Assembly (NCBI GenBank): GCA_046760105.1
Contig: JBHIDJ010000020.1
Coordinates: 1 to 35,815 of the forward strand
Direction of reading: 5' to 3'
DNA: 35,815 nucleotides
From: JBHIDJ01 sp046760105
GTDB lineage: Bacteria > Pseudomonadota > Gammaproteobacteria > Acidiferrobacterales > SPGG2
In this document: in pieces, positions 1 to 7,690 of the stretch
Layout of the letters: each line of letters opens with the position of its first letter
Position numbering within the stretch: position 1 is the first letter of the stretch
Translations under genes and position numbers: made by a program
Notes under the pieces: generated by a model
Told to the model about the DNA's origin: nothing
Seen by the model: the letters and a program-made list of their open reading frames with translations, nothing else
Database searches by the model: none

Positions 1-37
1 CCTGCACATCGCAGGTGACACAATAACTGGTTTGAAA

Positions 38-694
38 CTATGACGTTGTGTTGTACGACGGACAAACCCTTGCCAAACAACACACATCGCACAACGGTTT
101 CTTACGGCAGGTGTCCTTGCCATGCCGGACGATAAGGGCATGGTATTCGTTATAAAGCGGTATATCCTGGCCGAGTGCGTGTTCGAAGTTTCCCCGCAGC
201 GTCTCGTAATCCTCTGTCCCGTTGACCATGCCTAACCGGGCGAAGATGCGTCGAGTGTAGGCATCGATGACGAACACGGGACGATGAAACGCGTAGAGTA
301 GTATATCGTCGGCGGTCTCGGCGCCTATGCCATGTACTGCGAGTAAAGCCGGTCGCAATACATCTGTTGGCATCCGCGCAAGCTTTCTTACGCCGCCCTC
401 TGCCACTACCCAACGGCAAAGTGCGCGCAGGCGTCTAGACTTGATGTTGTAATAGCCCGAAGGTCGAATCAGGCTTGCGAGCCGCTTGGGATGGATACGA
501 ACGATCGTCTCCGGTGACAGTGCTTCGGCCTGTTTGAGATTGCTGATTGCCTTTTCAACGTTAGTCCACGCCGTATTTTGTGTCAGCACTGCGCCGACCA
601 TGACTTCGAAGGCGGAATCGCCTGGCCACCAATACCGATGGCCGTAGGCTGCGAACAGTCTCCTATAGATGTCGCGATAACGCGAAGCCTTCAT
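38..694 (-). CDS. Endonuclease III-like DNA glycosylase (HhH-GPD, 4Fe-4S)
   Basis: A 218-residue base-excision-repair glycosylase of the endonuclease III superfamily. The N-terminal half carries the segment AVLTQNT typical of HhH-GPD proteins. The helix-hairpin-helix is seen at LAVHGIGAETADDILLYA, followed by VIDAYTRR, which holds the catalytic Asp. The C-terminus has a Cys cluster with spacing C-x5-C-x2-C-x5-C that should bind 4Fe-4S; classical Nth has x6 in the first interval. The sequence is closer to the 3-methyladenine glycosylase/'endonuclease III domain' subgroup than to E. coli Nth, so the damaged base recognised is uncertain. It is the last gene of the leftward operon, 18 bp after rluB. 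Confidence 0.85.
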   Translation of the reverse strand: MKASRYRDIYRRLFAAYGHRYWWPGDSAFEVMVGAVLTQNTAWTNVEKAISNLKQAEALSPETIVRIHPKRLASLIRPSGYYNIKSRRLRALCRWVVAEGGVRKLARMPTDVLRPALLAVHGIGAETADDILLYAFHRPVFVIDAYTRRIFARLGMVNGTEDYETLRGNFEHALGQDIPLYNEYHALIVRHGKDTCRKKPLCDVCCLARVCPSYNTTS

Positions 695-712
695 TATTAC
701 CGCGGCGACTGT

Positions 713-1528
713 TCAACGAGCAGTTCGCGGTCTTCCCGCGTTGTGATAGGGCTTCGGCGTATTGTGAATCCACGGGCTGCGTTTACCAAGCTCTCGTTGA
801 AGACCCACCCTGGCAAGTAACCCGGCCACGGCGTCGCGGTCGAGCTCCTCCCATTGTCCTGCACGCAGATCGCGAGACAAGGTTACCGAACCATAGCGAA
901 TACGAATCAAGCGGCTAACAGTAGCGCCAACCGCCTGCCAAAGTTTGCGCACCTCGCGCTTACGACCTTCGGTTAGTATGACACGGTACCAACGATTAGC
1001 GCCCTCGCCACCAGCATCGTGTATCGATTCAAAACGGGCCAACCCATCGTCCAATTGCACGCCCTCTTTGAGTCTGCGCAGCGCGGCTTCGTCCACTTTT
1101 CCCAGCACCCTTACGGCGTACTCACGCTCGATTTGCTGTGAAGGGTGCATCAAGCGATTCGCCAGTTCCCCATGGTTGGTTAGAAACAGGAGCCCTGCCG
1201 TATTGATATCCAGTCGACCCACGGTTACCCAGCGTCCACTGCGTAGCCGCGGTAGGCGTTCGAAGATGGTCGGTCTGCCACCAGGATCAGAGCGGGTGCA
1301 CACTTCACCTTCAGGCTTGTGATATAACAACACGCGGCAACTTGGCGGACCCTTAGTGCCCGCAACAACGCGCCCGTCTACGCGGATGACCTGTTGGGAC
1401 TCGACGCGATCGCCGATCTTCGCGCGCACGCCGTCTACTGAGATGCGACCTTGCTCGATCCAGCGCTCCATCTGCCGGCGTGAACCCAGGCCGGTGCGTG
1501 CGAGCACCTTCTGCAGTTTTTCGCTCAT
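713..1528 (-). CDS. rluB: 23S rRNA pseudouridine synthase RluB
   Basis: A 271-residue RsuA/RluB-family pseudouridine synthase; RluB makes pseudouridine 2605 of 23S rRNA in E. coli. An N-terminal S4 RNA-binding domain (about residues 2-60) precedes the catalytic domain. The catalytic Asp is Asp107 in the motif GRLDINTAGLLFLTN. The C-terminal tail is short and basic. The start ATG overlaps the scpB stop as ATGA and is preceded by an AGGAGG-type ribosome site. This scpA-scpB-rluB order is widespread in Proteobacteria, which favours RluB over RluE/RsuA. Confidence 0.93.
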   Translation of the reverse strand: MSEKLQKVLARTGLGSRRQMERWIEQGRISVDGVRAKIGDRVESQQVIRVDGRVVAGTKGPPSCRVLLYHKPEGEVCTRSDPGGRPTIFERLPRLRSGRWVTVGRLDINTAGLLFLTNHGELANRLMHPSQQIEREYAVRVLGKVDEAALRRLKEGVQLDDGLARFESIHDAGGEGANRWYRVILTEGRKREVRKLWQAVGATVSRLIRIRYGSVTLSRDLRAGQWEELDRDAVAGLLARVGLQRELGKRSPWIHNTPKPYHNAGRPRTAR

Positions 1529-2259
1529 GCCTCCTCGTTGCGGGTAACAAGCGTGGGTTGACGGGTATCGCCGGTCTCAGATACTCCCGCCTCATCCGCG
1601 TCAGAATCGCGGGCGCGTAATACCGTCTGCGTCGACACGCCCTCACCACCGATATCTTGTGGGGCCTCGCCTGGCGACGGCTCGCTCTCGGCGTTGAATT
1701 CAAAACCAAGTTCCCTGCCGATCTCCTCGAGGTCGCGTATCTCCGATAGCGGTGGCAGCTCACTCAGACTTGACAAGTTAAAGTGCTCGACGAACTGGTG
1801 AGTCGTGGCGTAAAGTGCGGGCCGACCAGGCGCATCCCGATGGCCGACCTGACGAATCCACTCGCGGTCTAACAAAGTGCGGATGATCTCAGTGCTGACC
1901 GATACGCCGCGGATCGCCTCTATGTCGCCGCGCGTCACAGGCTGTTTGTACGCAAGAATCGCAAGCGTCTCTAACAGCGCGCGTGAATACCGGGGCGGGC
2001 GCTCCTGACGCAAGCGTACGATCCATTCACTGTATTTGTCTCGCGTTTGAAAGCGGTAACTCCGGTCAACCCGCTTCAGTTGAATGCCACGTCCCTCATA
2101 TTCCTCCTCAAGTGTCGTAAGAGCTTCGCGTAGTGCTTGGCGTGAGGGTCGTGAATCGACGGGAAACATAGAAAGCATCCTATCGATACTCAACGGCTCG
2201 CCTGCTGCTAGCAAGGCGGCCTCAAGGATATTTTTCAATTCCGAAGTTTTCTCGGACAT
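1525..2259 (-). CDS. scpB: Segregation and condensation protein B (ScpB)
   Basis: ScpB is the winged-helix kite subunit of the Smc-ScpAB condensin that organises and segregates the chromosome. The 244-residue product has the family's tandem winged helices (about residues 8-170) with the signature LLETLAILAYKQPVTRGDIEAIRGV. An acidic, probably disordered tail follows. ATG 2259 overlaps the scpA stop by one base (TGATG); an in-frame TTG at 2262 is the other possible start. Translation is probably coupled to scpA. The partner Smc is encoded about 8.6 kb away in the same window. Confidence 0.93.
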   Translation of the reverse strand: MSEKTSELKNILEAALLAAGEPLSIDRMLSMFPVDSRPSRQALREALTTLEEEYEGRGIQLKRVDRSYRFQTRDKYSEWIVRLRQERPPRYSRALLETLAILAYKQPVTRGDIEAIRGVSVSTEIIRTLLDREWIRQVGHRDAPGRPALYATTHQFVEHFNLSSLSELPPLSEIRDLEEIGRELGFEFNAESEPSPGEAPQDIGGEGVSTQTVLRARDSDADEAGVSETGDTRQPTLVTRNEEA

Positions 2260-3047
2260 CAAGCAGCAGCCTTAATGTGAATCGGCGCAAAAGGCTCTTG
2301 CTGAACCACGACCAACAGCGTCTCTTTCAACAACTCGAGAATGGCGATAAACGTCACCACGAGACCCCATCTACCCTCCCTCGGATTGAACAGATCATCG
2401 AACCGCACGAATTCGTGGCTCGTAACCCGGCTCAGAATCTGGGTCATGCGCTCGCGCACCGATAGGCTTTCGCGAAGTACATGGTGGTGGCGGTAGAGTT
2501 CCGCCCGTTCCAACACCCGTTTAAACGCATCCAACAGCTCGACGAGGGTCACCGTGGGCTCTTGACGTCTGCGCGGTTTGCCGTCGAATTCGACAAGGGC
2601 CATATGGATCTCACGCCCAATGCGTGGACGTTGGTCCAGGTCTTCGGCCGCCTTTCGATAGCGTTCGTATTCCTGTAGTCGTCGCACGAGCTCTGCCCGC
2701 GGGTCTTCCTCTTCTTGGTCTTCACTCGGACGGGGCAACAGCATCCGCGACTTGATCTCTGCCAGCACGGCCGCCATTACCAGATATTCGCCCGCCAGTT
2801 CTAGCCTTGCTAGCTGCATTAACTCGATATAGGTCATGTATTGGCGCGTAATCTCAGCGACCGGGATATCAAGGATGTCGATGTTTTGCTTACGAATGAG
2901 ATAGAGGAGCAGGTCTAGCGGCCCCTCAAACGTCTCTAGAAAGACCTCCAGTGCCTCTGGCGGGATATACAGATCCTGAGGAAGCTCGGTAATTGGCTCT
3001 CCCCGCACCATCGCCAATCGTGTTTCTTTAGTTACTGGCGTATCCAT
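2259..3047 (-). CDS. scpA: Segregation and condensation protein A (ScpA, kleisin)
   Basis: ScpA is the kleisin that bridges the Smc heads and binds ScpB. The 262-residue product shows the family core FEGPLDLLLYLIRKQNIDI near residue 40, then EYLVMAAVLAEIKSRMLLP, and a C-terminal winged-helix region (VVTFIAILELLKE) that contacts an Smc head. The start ATG shares one base with the trpS stop (TAATG), indicating coupled translation. Confidence 0.94.
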   Translation of the reverse strand: MDTPVTKETRLAMVRGEPITELPQDLYIPPEALEVFLETFEGPLDLLLYLIRKQNIDILDIPVAEITRQYMTYIELMQLARLELAGEYLVMAAVLAEIKSRMLLPRPSEDQEEEDPRAELVRRLQEYERYRKAAEDLDQRPRIGREIHMALVEFDGKPRRRQEPTVTLVELLDAFKRVLERAELYRHHHVLRESLSVRERMTQILSRVTSHEFVRFDDLFNPREGRWGLVVTFIAILELLKETLLVVVQQEPFAPIHIKAAA

Positions 3048-4267
3048 TAACCGTATCCCAGCCCCATGGCCTGGCGCACATCATCAAGTGTCTCCTCGGC
3101 CACATCGCGGGCGCGTTCACACCCCTCGGCAATGATGTTTTTCACCACCGTAGGATCGTCCGCATACTCGGAGGCGCGCTTGCGGATAGGCTCGAGCTCG
3201 GCGATTACCGCATCGATCACCTTTTGCTTACACTCCAGACAACCAATACCGGCCGTACGGCACCCGTTCTGAACCCAGGCCTTGGTGTCCTCATCCGAGT
3301 ACAGCTCATGAAACGGCCATACGGGGCACTTGTCCGGATCCCCAGGATCCGAGCGCCGCACGCGTGCCGGATCGGTGGGCATGGTGCGCATTTTCTTTTG
3401 AATCTCGTTCGGATCCTCGCGCAGCGCGATACTATTGTTGTACGACTTGCCCATTTTCTGGCCGTCCAGCCCTGGCACCTTTGGTAACGGCGTAAGCAAG
3501 GCCTGAGGCTCCGGCAAAATGATCTTGCCTCCACCCTCAAGATAGCCGAACAGGCGCTCCTTGTCGCCAATGGTGATATTCTTCTGCTTGTCGAGCAGCG
3601 CGCGTGCGGTCTCAAGCGCGTCGTGGTCACCCTTTTCCAGGTAGCCTGTGCGTAGCTCCCGGTATAGCGCGTCGGTCTTTTTGCCAAGTTTCTTGATGGC
3701 CTTCTCTGCCCGCTCCTCGTAACCCGGCTGACGTCCATAAAGATGGTTAAAACGGCGCGCCACCTCGCGCGTCAGCTCCACGTGGGCCACCTGGTCCTCC
3801 CCCACAGGAACGAGGCTGGCACGATAGATAAGGATATCGGCACTCTGCAACAGCGGATACCCGAGGAATCCATATGTGGAGAGGTCCTTGTCTTTGAGTT
3901 GTGTCTGCTGATCCTTATAGCTTGGTACGCGTTCAAGCCAAGCTAGCGGTGTAATCATCGAAAGCAGCGTGTGTAACTCGGCGTGCTGCTGGACGTGTGA
4001 TTGAATAAACAGGGTTGCGTGCCGGGGGTCAACGCCAGCAGCAAGCCAGTCGATGACCATGTCCCATACGTTTTCTTTGACCACCTGCGGTTCTTCATAG
4101 TGAGTCGTGAGCGCATGCCAGTCGGCGACAAAGTAGAAGCACTCGTACTCATGCTGCAGCTCGGCCCAGTTCTTTAGCACGCCGTGATAGTGCCCAAGAT
4201 GTAGCGCCCCCGTGGGACGCATCCCGGAGAGTACACGCGCCGGCTGACCTGGGAGCACGCTGGTCAC
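3047..4267 (-). CDS. trpS: Tryptophan--tRNA ligase
   Basis: A class Ic aminoacyl-tRNA synthetase that charges tRNA-Trp with tryptophan. It has the HIGH-equivalent motif GALHLGHYHG near the N-terminus and the KMSKS-equivalent KMGKSYNNS. At about 406 residues it is the longer beta/gammaproteobacterial form with an insertion, compared with ~334 in E. coli. The frame is open upstream to 4411, but that extension lies inside the M50 protease gene and precedes the conserved RVLSGMRPTG start region. GTG 4267 overlaps the protease stop as GTGA. GTG 4276, with AGGG five bases upstream, and GTG 4258 are alternative starts. Confidence 0.94.
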   Translation of the reverse strand: MTSVLPGQPARVLSGMRPTGALHLGHYHGVLKNWAELQHEYECFYFVADWHALTTHYEEPQVVKENVWDMVIDWLAAGVDPRHATLFIQSHVQQHAELHTLLSMITPLAWLERVPSYKDQQTQLKDKDLSTYGFLGYPLLQSADILIYRASLVPVGEDQVAHVELTREVARRFNHLYGRQPGYEERAEKAIKKLGKKTDALYRELRTGYLEKGDHDALETARALLDKQKNITIGDKERLFGYLEGGGKIILPEPQALLTPLPKVPGLDGQKMGKSYNNSIALREDPNEIQKKMRTMPTDPARVRRSDPGDPDKCPVWPFHELYSDEDTKAWVQNGCRTAGIGCLECKQKVIDAVIAELEPIRKRASEYADDPTVVKNIIAEGCERARDVAEETLDDVRQAMGLGYG

Positions 4268-5001
4268 ACTAGCCACGATAACCCTGTCAGGCGAGCCACG
4301 ACCATTAGGAATAATTCGATCGGCGGCCTGATGATGTGCCACAGTATTCCACTGAACAGAAGCGCCAACAGGATCAAGAATCCGTAGGGTTCCACACGGC
4401 TCAAGCGCCACGCCCAGCGGCCGGGTAGCAGGCCAACCGCCACACGCCCGCCATCCAGCGGGGGCAACGGCAAGAGGTTAAAAACCATTAACAGTACATT
4501 AATAAGTATGCCAATCAGCCCCATGTAAATCATAGGCGCCGCAATCGAAGCGCCTGAGGAGAGCAACACACTACCGATCTTGGCCAGCACACCCCAGAGA
4601 ATGGCCATCAGTAAGTTGGCCCCGGGACCCGCGGCTGCGACCAATATCATATCCTGCTTGGGGCGGCGTAGGTTCTCCCAGGTGACCGGCACTGGCTTGG
4701 CCCAACCAAAAAGAAAAGGTGCTTTTAACAACAACAACGCCGCGGGTAGCAGCACGGTGCCCACGAGATCGATGTGTTTGAACGGATTGAGCGTCACCCG
4801 GCCCAAGCGCTCGGCCGTCGGGTCACCAAGATACTTAGCGACCCATCCATGGGCGGCCTCGTGGACGGTAATTGCAAAAAGAACGGGCAAAATCGAGACG
4901 ATAATCAGTTCGGGCGAGGGTACCTTGCCTAATATCCCGAGAATATGTTGCAGCATTATGGCCAGTATATCAGGCTGGCGCGCGGGTATAAATTCAGACA
5001 C
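4264..5001 (-). CDS. Site-2 protease family membrane metalloprotease (M50)
   Basis: A 245-residue integral-membrane zinc protease of the short Rip2/YwhC-type M50 subgroup, without a PDZ domain. The zinc motif is HEAAH, in a transmembrane segment at about residues 47-51. The third-ligand motif NLLPLPPLDGGRV lies at about 175-187. Several hydrophobic helices are visible. The start is GTG at 5001; an internal ATG at 4956 would remove 15 residues and fits the family's usual N-terminus about as well. M50-trpS-scpA-scpB is a recurrent proteobacterial neighbourhood. Substrates are unknown. Confidence 0.88.
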   Translation of the reverse strand: MSEFIPARQPDILAIMLQHILGILGKVPSPELIIVSILPVLFAITVHEAAHGWVAKYLGDPTAERLGRVTLNPFKHIDLVGTVLLPAALLLLKAPFLFGWAKPVPVTWENLRRPKQDMILVAAAGPGANLLMAILWGVLAKIGSVLLSSGASIAAPMIYMGLIGILINVLLMVFNLLPLPPLDGGRVAVGLLPGRWAWRLSRVEPYGFLILLALLFSGILWHIIRPPIELFLMVVARLTGLSWLV

Positions 5002-5034
5002 GCGTCCACGATGACTGACCAGCGTACAGTCGAG

Positions 5035-5673
5035 TTAGGCGGGCTCAACAATGAAGTAAAAAGGTGCGATATCGCCCTTCCCGCGGCGAGCCACCGTAGC
5101 CACACCATCGTTTAGGGCGACCACTGTCGTTGGTTCCCACCCGCAGTATCCCCCGTCGATGACGAGGTCAACCTCGTGTTCCAGACACTCGCGAATCCCG
5201 TGAGGATCACTGAGAGGGAGCTGGTCATCAGGCAAGATCAGAGTAGCGCTCATCAGCGGCTCGCCGAGCTCCTCTAGCAGCGCCTGCACGATGTGATGGT
5301 CTGGTATCCTAAGCCCGATCGTCTTGCGCCTCGGGTTCATTAGCCGACGCGGCACTCCACGTGTGGCCGGCAGAATAAACGTGTACGGTCCGGGCGTGTT
5401 GGCCTTGAGCACGCGGTAGTCCGCGTTGCTTACCCTGGCGTAGAGCGACAATTCTGACAGATCACGGCATACCAGCGTGAGGTCATGTCGGTCGCCCAGT
5501 CGCCGAATACGGCGAATGCGCGCCATCGCCTCTTTGTTGCCAATCTGACAACCCAGTGCATAGCTCGAGTCGGTGGGATAGGCGATCACGCGGCCGTCAC
5601 GCACAATACCTACTGCCTGTTTGATAAGGCGTGGCTGCGGATTCAGCGAGTGGATCTGAAAGTATTGGGCCAT
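5035..5673 (-). CDS. yciO: YciO-type threonylcarbamoyl-AMP synthase-like protein
   Basis: A 212-residue protein of the YrdC/Sua5 superfamily, which makes threonylcarbamoyl-AMP for the t6A modification of tRNA. The sequence follows E. coli YciO closely from the N-terminus (FQIHSLNPQPRLIKQAV) through YPTDSSYALGCQIGNKEA and PGPYTFILPAT to VDLVIDGGYCG and the C-terminal REGxGD-like RRGKGD. YciO is a paralogue of TsaC and its physiological role is less certain than that of TsaC. It is the first gene of the leftward operon that continues into the M50 protease, 33 bp downstream. Confidence 0.9.
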   Translation of the reverse strand: MAQYFQIHSLNPQPRLIKQAVGIVRDGRVIAYPTDSSYALGCQIGNKEAMARIRRIRRLGDRHDLTLVCRDLSELSLYARVSNADYRVLKANTPGPYTFILPATRGVPRRLMNPRRKTIGLRIPDHHIVQALLEELGEPLMSATLILPDDQLPLSDPHGIRECLEHEVDLVIDGGYCGWEPTTVVALNDGVATVARRGKGDIAPFYFIVEPA

Positions 5674-5766
5674 AACAAATTGTACTACGCGTCAGGAATA
5701 GCCAGCTCGCGCGACTGCTTGCTCACGCCGTACGGCTAAGATAGCCCACGCAACCGTATGAAGCAG

Positions 5767-6447
5767 TTATTTCTTTCTCCTCTCCTGCTTCATGAATCTG
5801 TCGAGCTGCCCGGCCGCCCACTTCTGACCACCCAGACCGAACGCGAGGGCTAGGGCTAGGACAATACCAGCAAACAGGATTAAAAAGGCGTCTTGGAGGA
5901 TGTCGCCTGTCAGGGTGGCTACCTGGTCCAGTGCGATGATGACCACGAAAACTATAATCGCGTAGCGGCTCAGCCGCCCCATCAAATCGGCCCCTTCGAT
6001 GCCCACGTTCTTCGCGTAGGCGACTACCGCGTCCTCTACAAACCGGGCGAAATAAAGACCGATAGCAAGAATAATGACGGCAAATATGACTTGGGGGATA
6101 AAGGCGGCCACCTGCCCGAACAGACTGGTCACTACCTTCAAGCCGAGGATTTCAAAGGCAATTAGTAGAGTGAACAGGATTGCCAGCCAGTAGATCAGGA
6201 TCCCCAGAATATCAATCGTAGTTTTCTTAATTCCGCCTTGCTTGAGAAACTTATCCATTCCAGCAAATTCAGTGACTTTGTTGAAACTGATCATTTTCAG
6301 GCCCTTGACTACGATAAACATGAGAAACTTGGCGATTAGCCACCCGGCCACAAGGGTAACGATAGCAAGCAGCAGCTTCGGCAGAAACTCCCAAAACTGC
6401 CCCAGAAAACCGCGACCGGCTTGTAGAGCTTCAACGAGGGGTTCCAT
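5767..6447 (-). CDS. Small mechanosensitive-channel-type membrane protein
   Basis: A 226-residue, strongly hydrophobic protein with about four to five transmembrane helices. It contains the conserved TM-helix repeat of MscS-like proteins (VAGWLIAKFL near residue 40; ILAIGLYFARFVEDAV near 125; LALAFGLGGQKWA near 205). The soluble beta domain and vestibule of full MscS channels are absent, so it belongs to the short TM-helix-only subgroup whose channel activity is mostly presumed. It ends in a basic tail. The start ATG has a strong AAAGGAGGA site at 6453-6461, five bases away. A TATAAC -10-like element lies at 6469-6474. It appears to be a single-gene unit. Confidence 0.85.
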   Translation of the reverse strand: MEPLVEALQAGRGFLGQFWEFLPKLLLAIVTLVAGWLIAKFLMFIVVKGLKMISFNKVTEFAGMDKFLKQGGIKKTTIDILGILIYWLAILFTLLIAFEILGLKVVTSLFGQVAAFIPQVIFAVIILAIGLYFARFVEDAVVAYAKNVGIEGADLMGRLSRYAIIVFVVIIALDQVATLTGDILQDAFLILFAGIVLALALAFGLGGQKWAAGQLDRFMKQERRKK

Positions 6448-6813
6448 ACATATCCTCCTTTGTTGTGTGTTATATGGGAAAAAATCTTGCGCGTTGCTAG
6501 CGCCGAAGTCAATAGTTGGTGGGGGGCAGATATGCCCGTTCCCGCCTCGCCGCTACGCCCCCATTACAGAGCAGACTCAAGGAGTTCTTGCTGAAAATAT
6601 CGTCTGAGGCCAATACGAAGAATCGATGCTTTGCCACGTTGACTCTTGACCGCTTATCTGCGGCCGCTGACATTGTGGTTAATTCCCGCGGCGTGGTGCC
6701 AGCCAGCGTTTTGGTCGGAGCTTGGGAAAGAAGGTACCATTGACTGGTTGGTCATTACCGATTCCTTAAGCAAAGTCGATGACCCTGATCCTGCAATATG
6801 TGAAAAAGATCCA
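6448..6813. other. Divergent intergenic region, 366 bp
   Basis: No convincing coding sequence, tRNA or repeat is visible between the mechanosensitive-type gene and yciB. It holds the leftward ribosome site and a TATAAC element at the left edge. On the right, TTGACT at 6740-6745 looks like a -35 box for yciB, but no good -10 follows at 16-18 bp. The yciB reading frame is open upstream to 6646, but those residues do not resemble the YciB N-terminus. Confidence 0.5.
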
Positions 6814-7407
6814 ATGAAACTTCTTTACGACTTTTTCCCCTTGTTGCTGTTCTTTACGGCCTTCAAACTGTATGACATCTACGTCGCCACCGCTGTTGCT
6901 ATTGCCGCCTCATTCGTGCAGGTAGCGTGGCACTGGCTCAAGACCCGTCGCTTCGAAACGCCGCATGTGACCACGCTAGCGGTACTCATCGTGTTCGGTG
7001 GCATGACGTTATTATTTCGCGACGACACATTCATCCGCTGGAAGCCAACCATCGTGTACGCGATCCTCGCCGCAATAACCGTTGGCAGCCAAATCCTGGG
7101 TAGCAAGACCTTGCTTGAACGCATGCTGGGGGCACAGATTGCACTTCCGCCACAGATCTGGGGCCGCCTCAATCTGAGCTGGGGTGTGTTCTTTCTGTTT
7201 TTGGGTGCCCTTAACCTGTACGTGGCGTTCTACTATGGTATCGATCAAGACGCTGAAACCCGGCTAGCGGTGTGGGTGAATTTCAAGGTCTTCGGTTTGC
7301 TCGGACTCACACTGGCCTTTGTTCTCGTACAGGCTCTAGTCATGGCAAAATACATCCAGAACGAGTCTGGAAAGGACGATGCTGATGTACTACGTCGTGA
7401 TCGGTAA
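6814..7407 (+). CDS. yciB: Inner-membrane septation protein YciB
   Basis: A 197-residue polytopic inner-membrane protein of the YciB/IspZ family, linked to cell-envelope synthesis and septation. The start MKLLYDFFPLLLFFTAFKLY is the family's diagnostic N-terminus and fixes the start at ATG 6814 rather than the upstream in-frame start. About five transmembrane segments follow, with the signature WGRLNLSWGVFFLFLGALNLYVAF at about residues 113-136. It overlaps yciI by 23 nt, as often seen for this pair. Confidence 0.93.
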   Translation: MKLLYDFFPLLLFFTAFKLYDIYVATAVAIAASFVQVAWHWLKTRRFETPHVTTLAVLIVFGGMTLLFRDDTFIRWKPTIVYAILAAITVGSQILGSKTLLERMLGAQIALPPQIWGRLNLSWGVFFLFLGALNLYVAFYYGIDQDAETRLAVWVNFKVFGLLGLTLAFVLVQALVMAKYIQNESGKDDADVLRRDR

Positions 7408-7684
7408 TGACGTCGAAAACAGTCTTGACAAGCGTCGCTCTGCACGTGCCGCGCATCTCGCGCGCCTGGACCAGCTCAAAAATGAAGGGCGACTGCTACT
7501 GGCTGGTCCTTTCCCGGCAGTTGATAGCGAGGATCCGGGAGCGGCTGGCTTCAGCGGCAGTCTGATTGTTGCGGAGTTCGAATCATTGGAGGACGCACGG
7601 GCCTGGGCGGACGCCGATCCCTACGTAGCGGCCGGCGTATACGCCAGCGTAAGCGTAAAGCCCTTTCGCAAGGTTCTGCCCTGA
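7385..7684 (+). CDS. yciI: YciI family protein
   Basis: A 99-residue ferredoxin-like-fold protein of the YciI/YCII family, found next to yciB in many Gammaproteobacteria; its biochemical function is not settled. Family features are the N-terminal YYVVIGNDVENSLDKR, the RxxHLxxLxxLKxEGRLLLAGP core and a C-terminal DPYVAAGVYASVSVKPF strand. ATG 7385 is preferred over ATG 7379 because AAAGGA at 7371-7376 is eight bases upstream of it and only two from the other. It converges on ligA with a 6-bp gap. Confidence 0.92.
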   Translation: MYYVVIGNDVENSLDKRRSARAAHLARLDQLKNEGRLLLAGPFPAVDSEDPGAAGFSGSLIVAEFESLEDARAWADADPYVAAGVYASVSVKPFRKVLP

Positions 7685-7690
7685 TAAATT

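Noticed and set aside
1..15. CCTGC-ACATC-GCAGG hairpin at the left edge as a terminator
   Set aside because: Only five pairs with no T tract, and the upstream context is outside the window.
4268..4411. N-terminal extension of trpS
   Set aside because: Lies inside the M50 protease gene and precedes the conserved TrpS start region.
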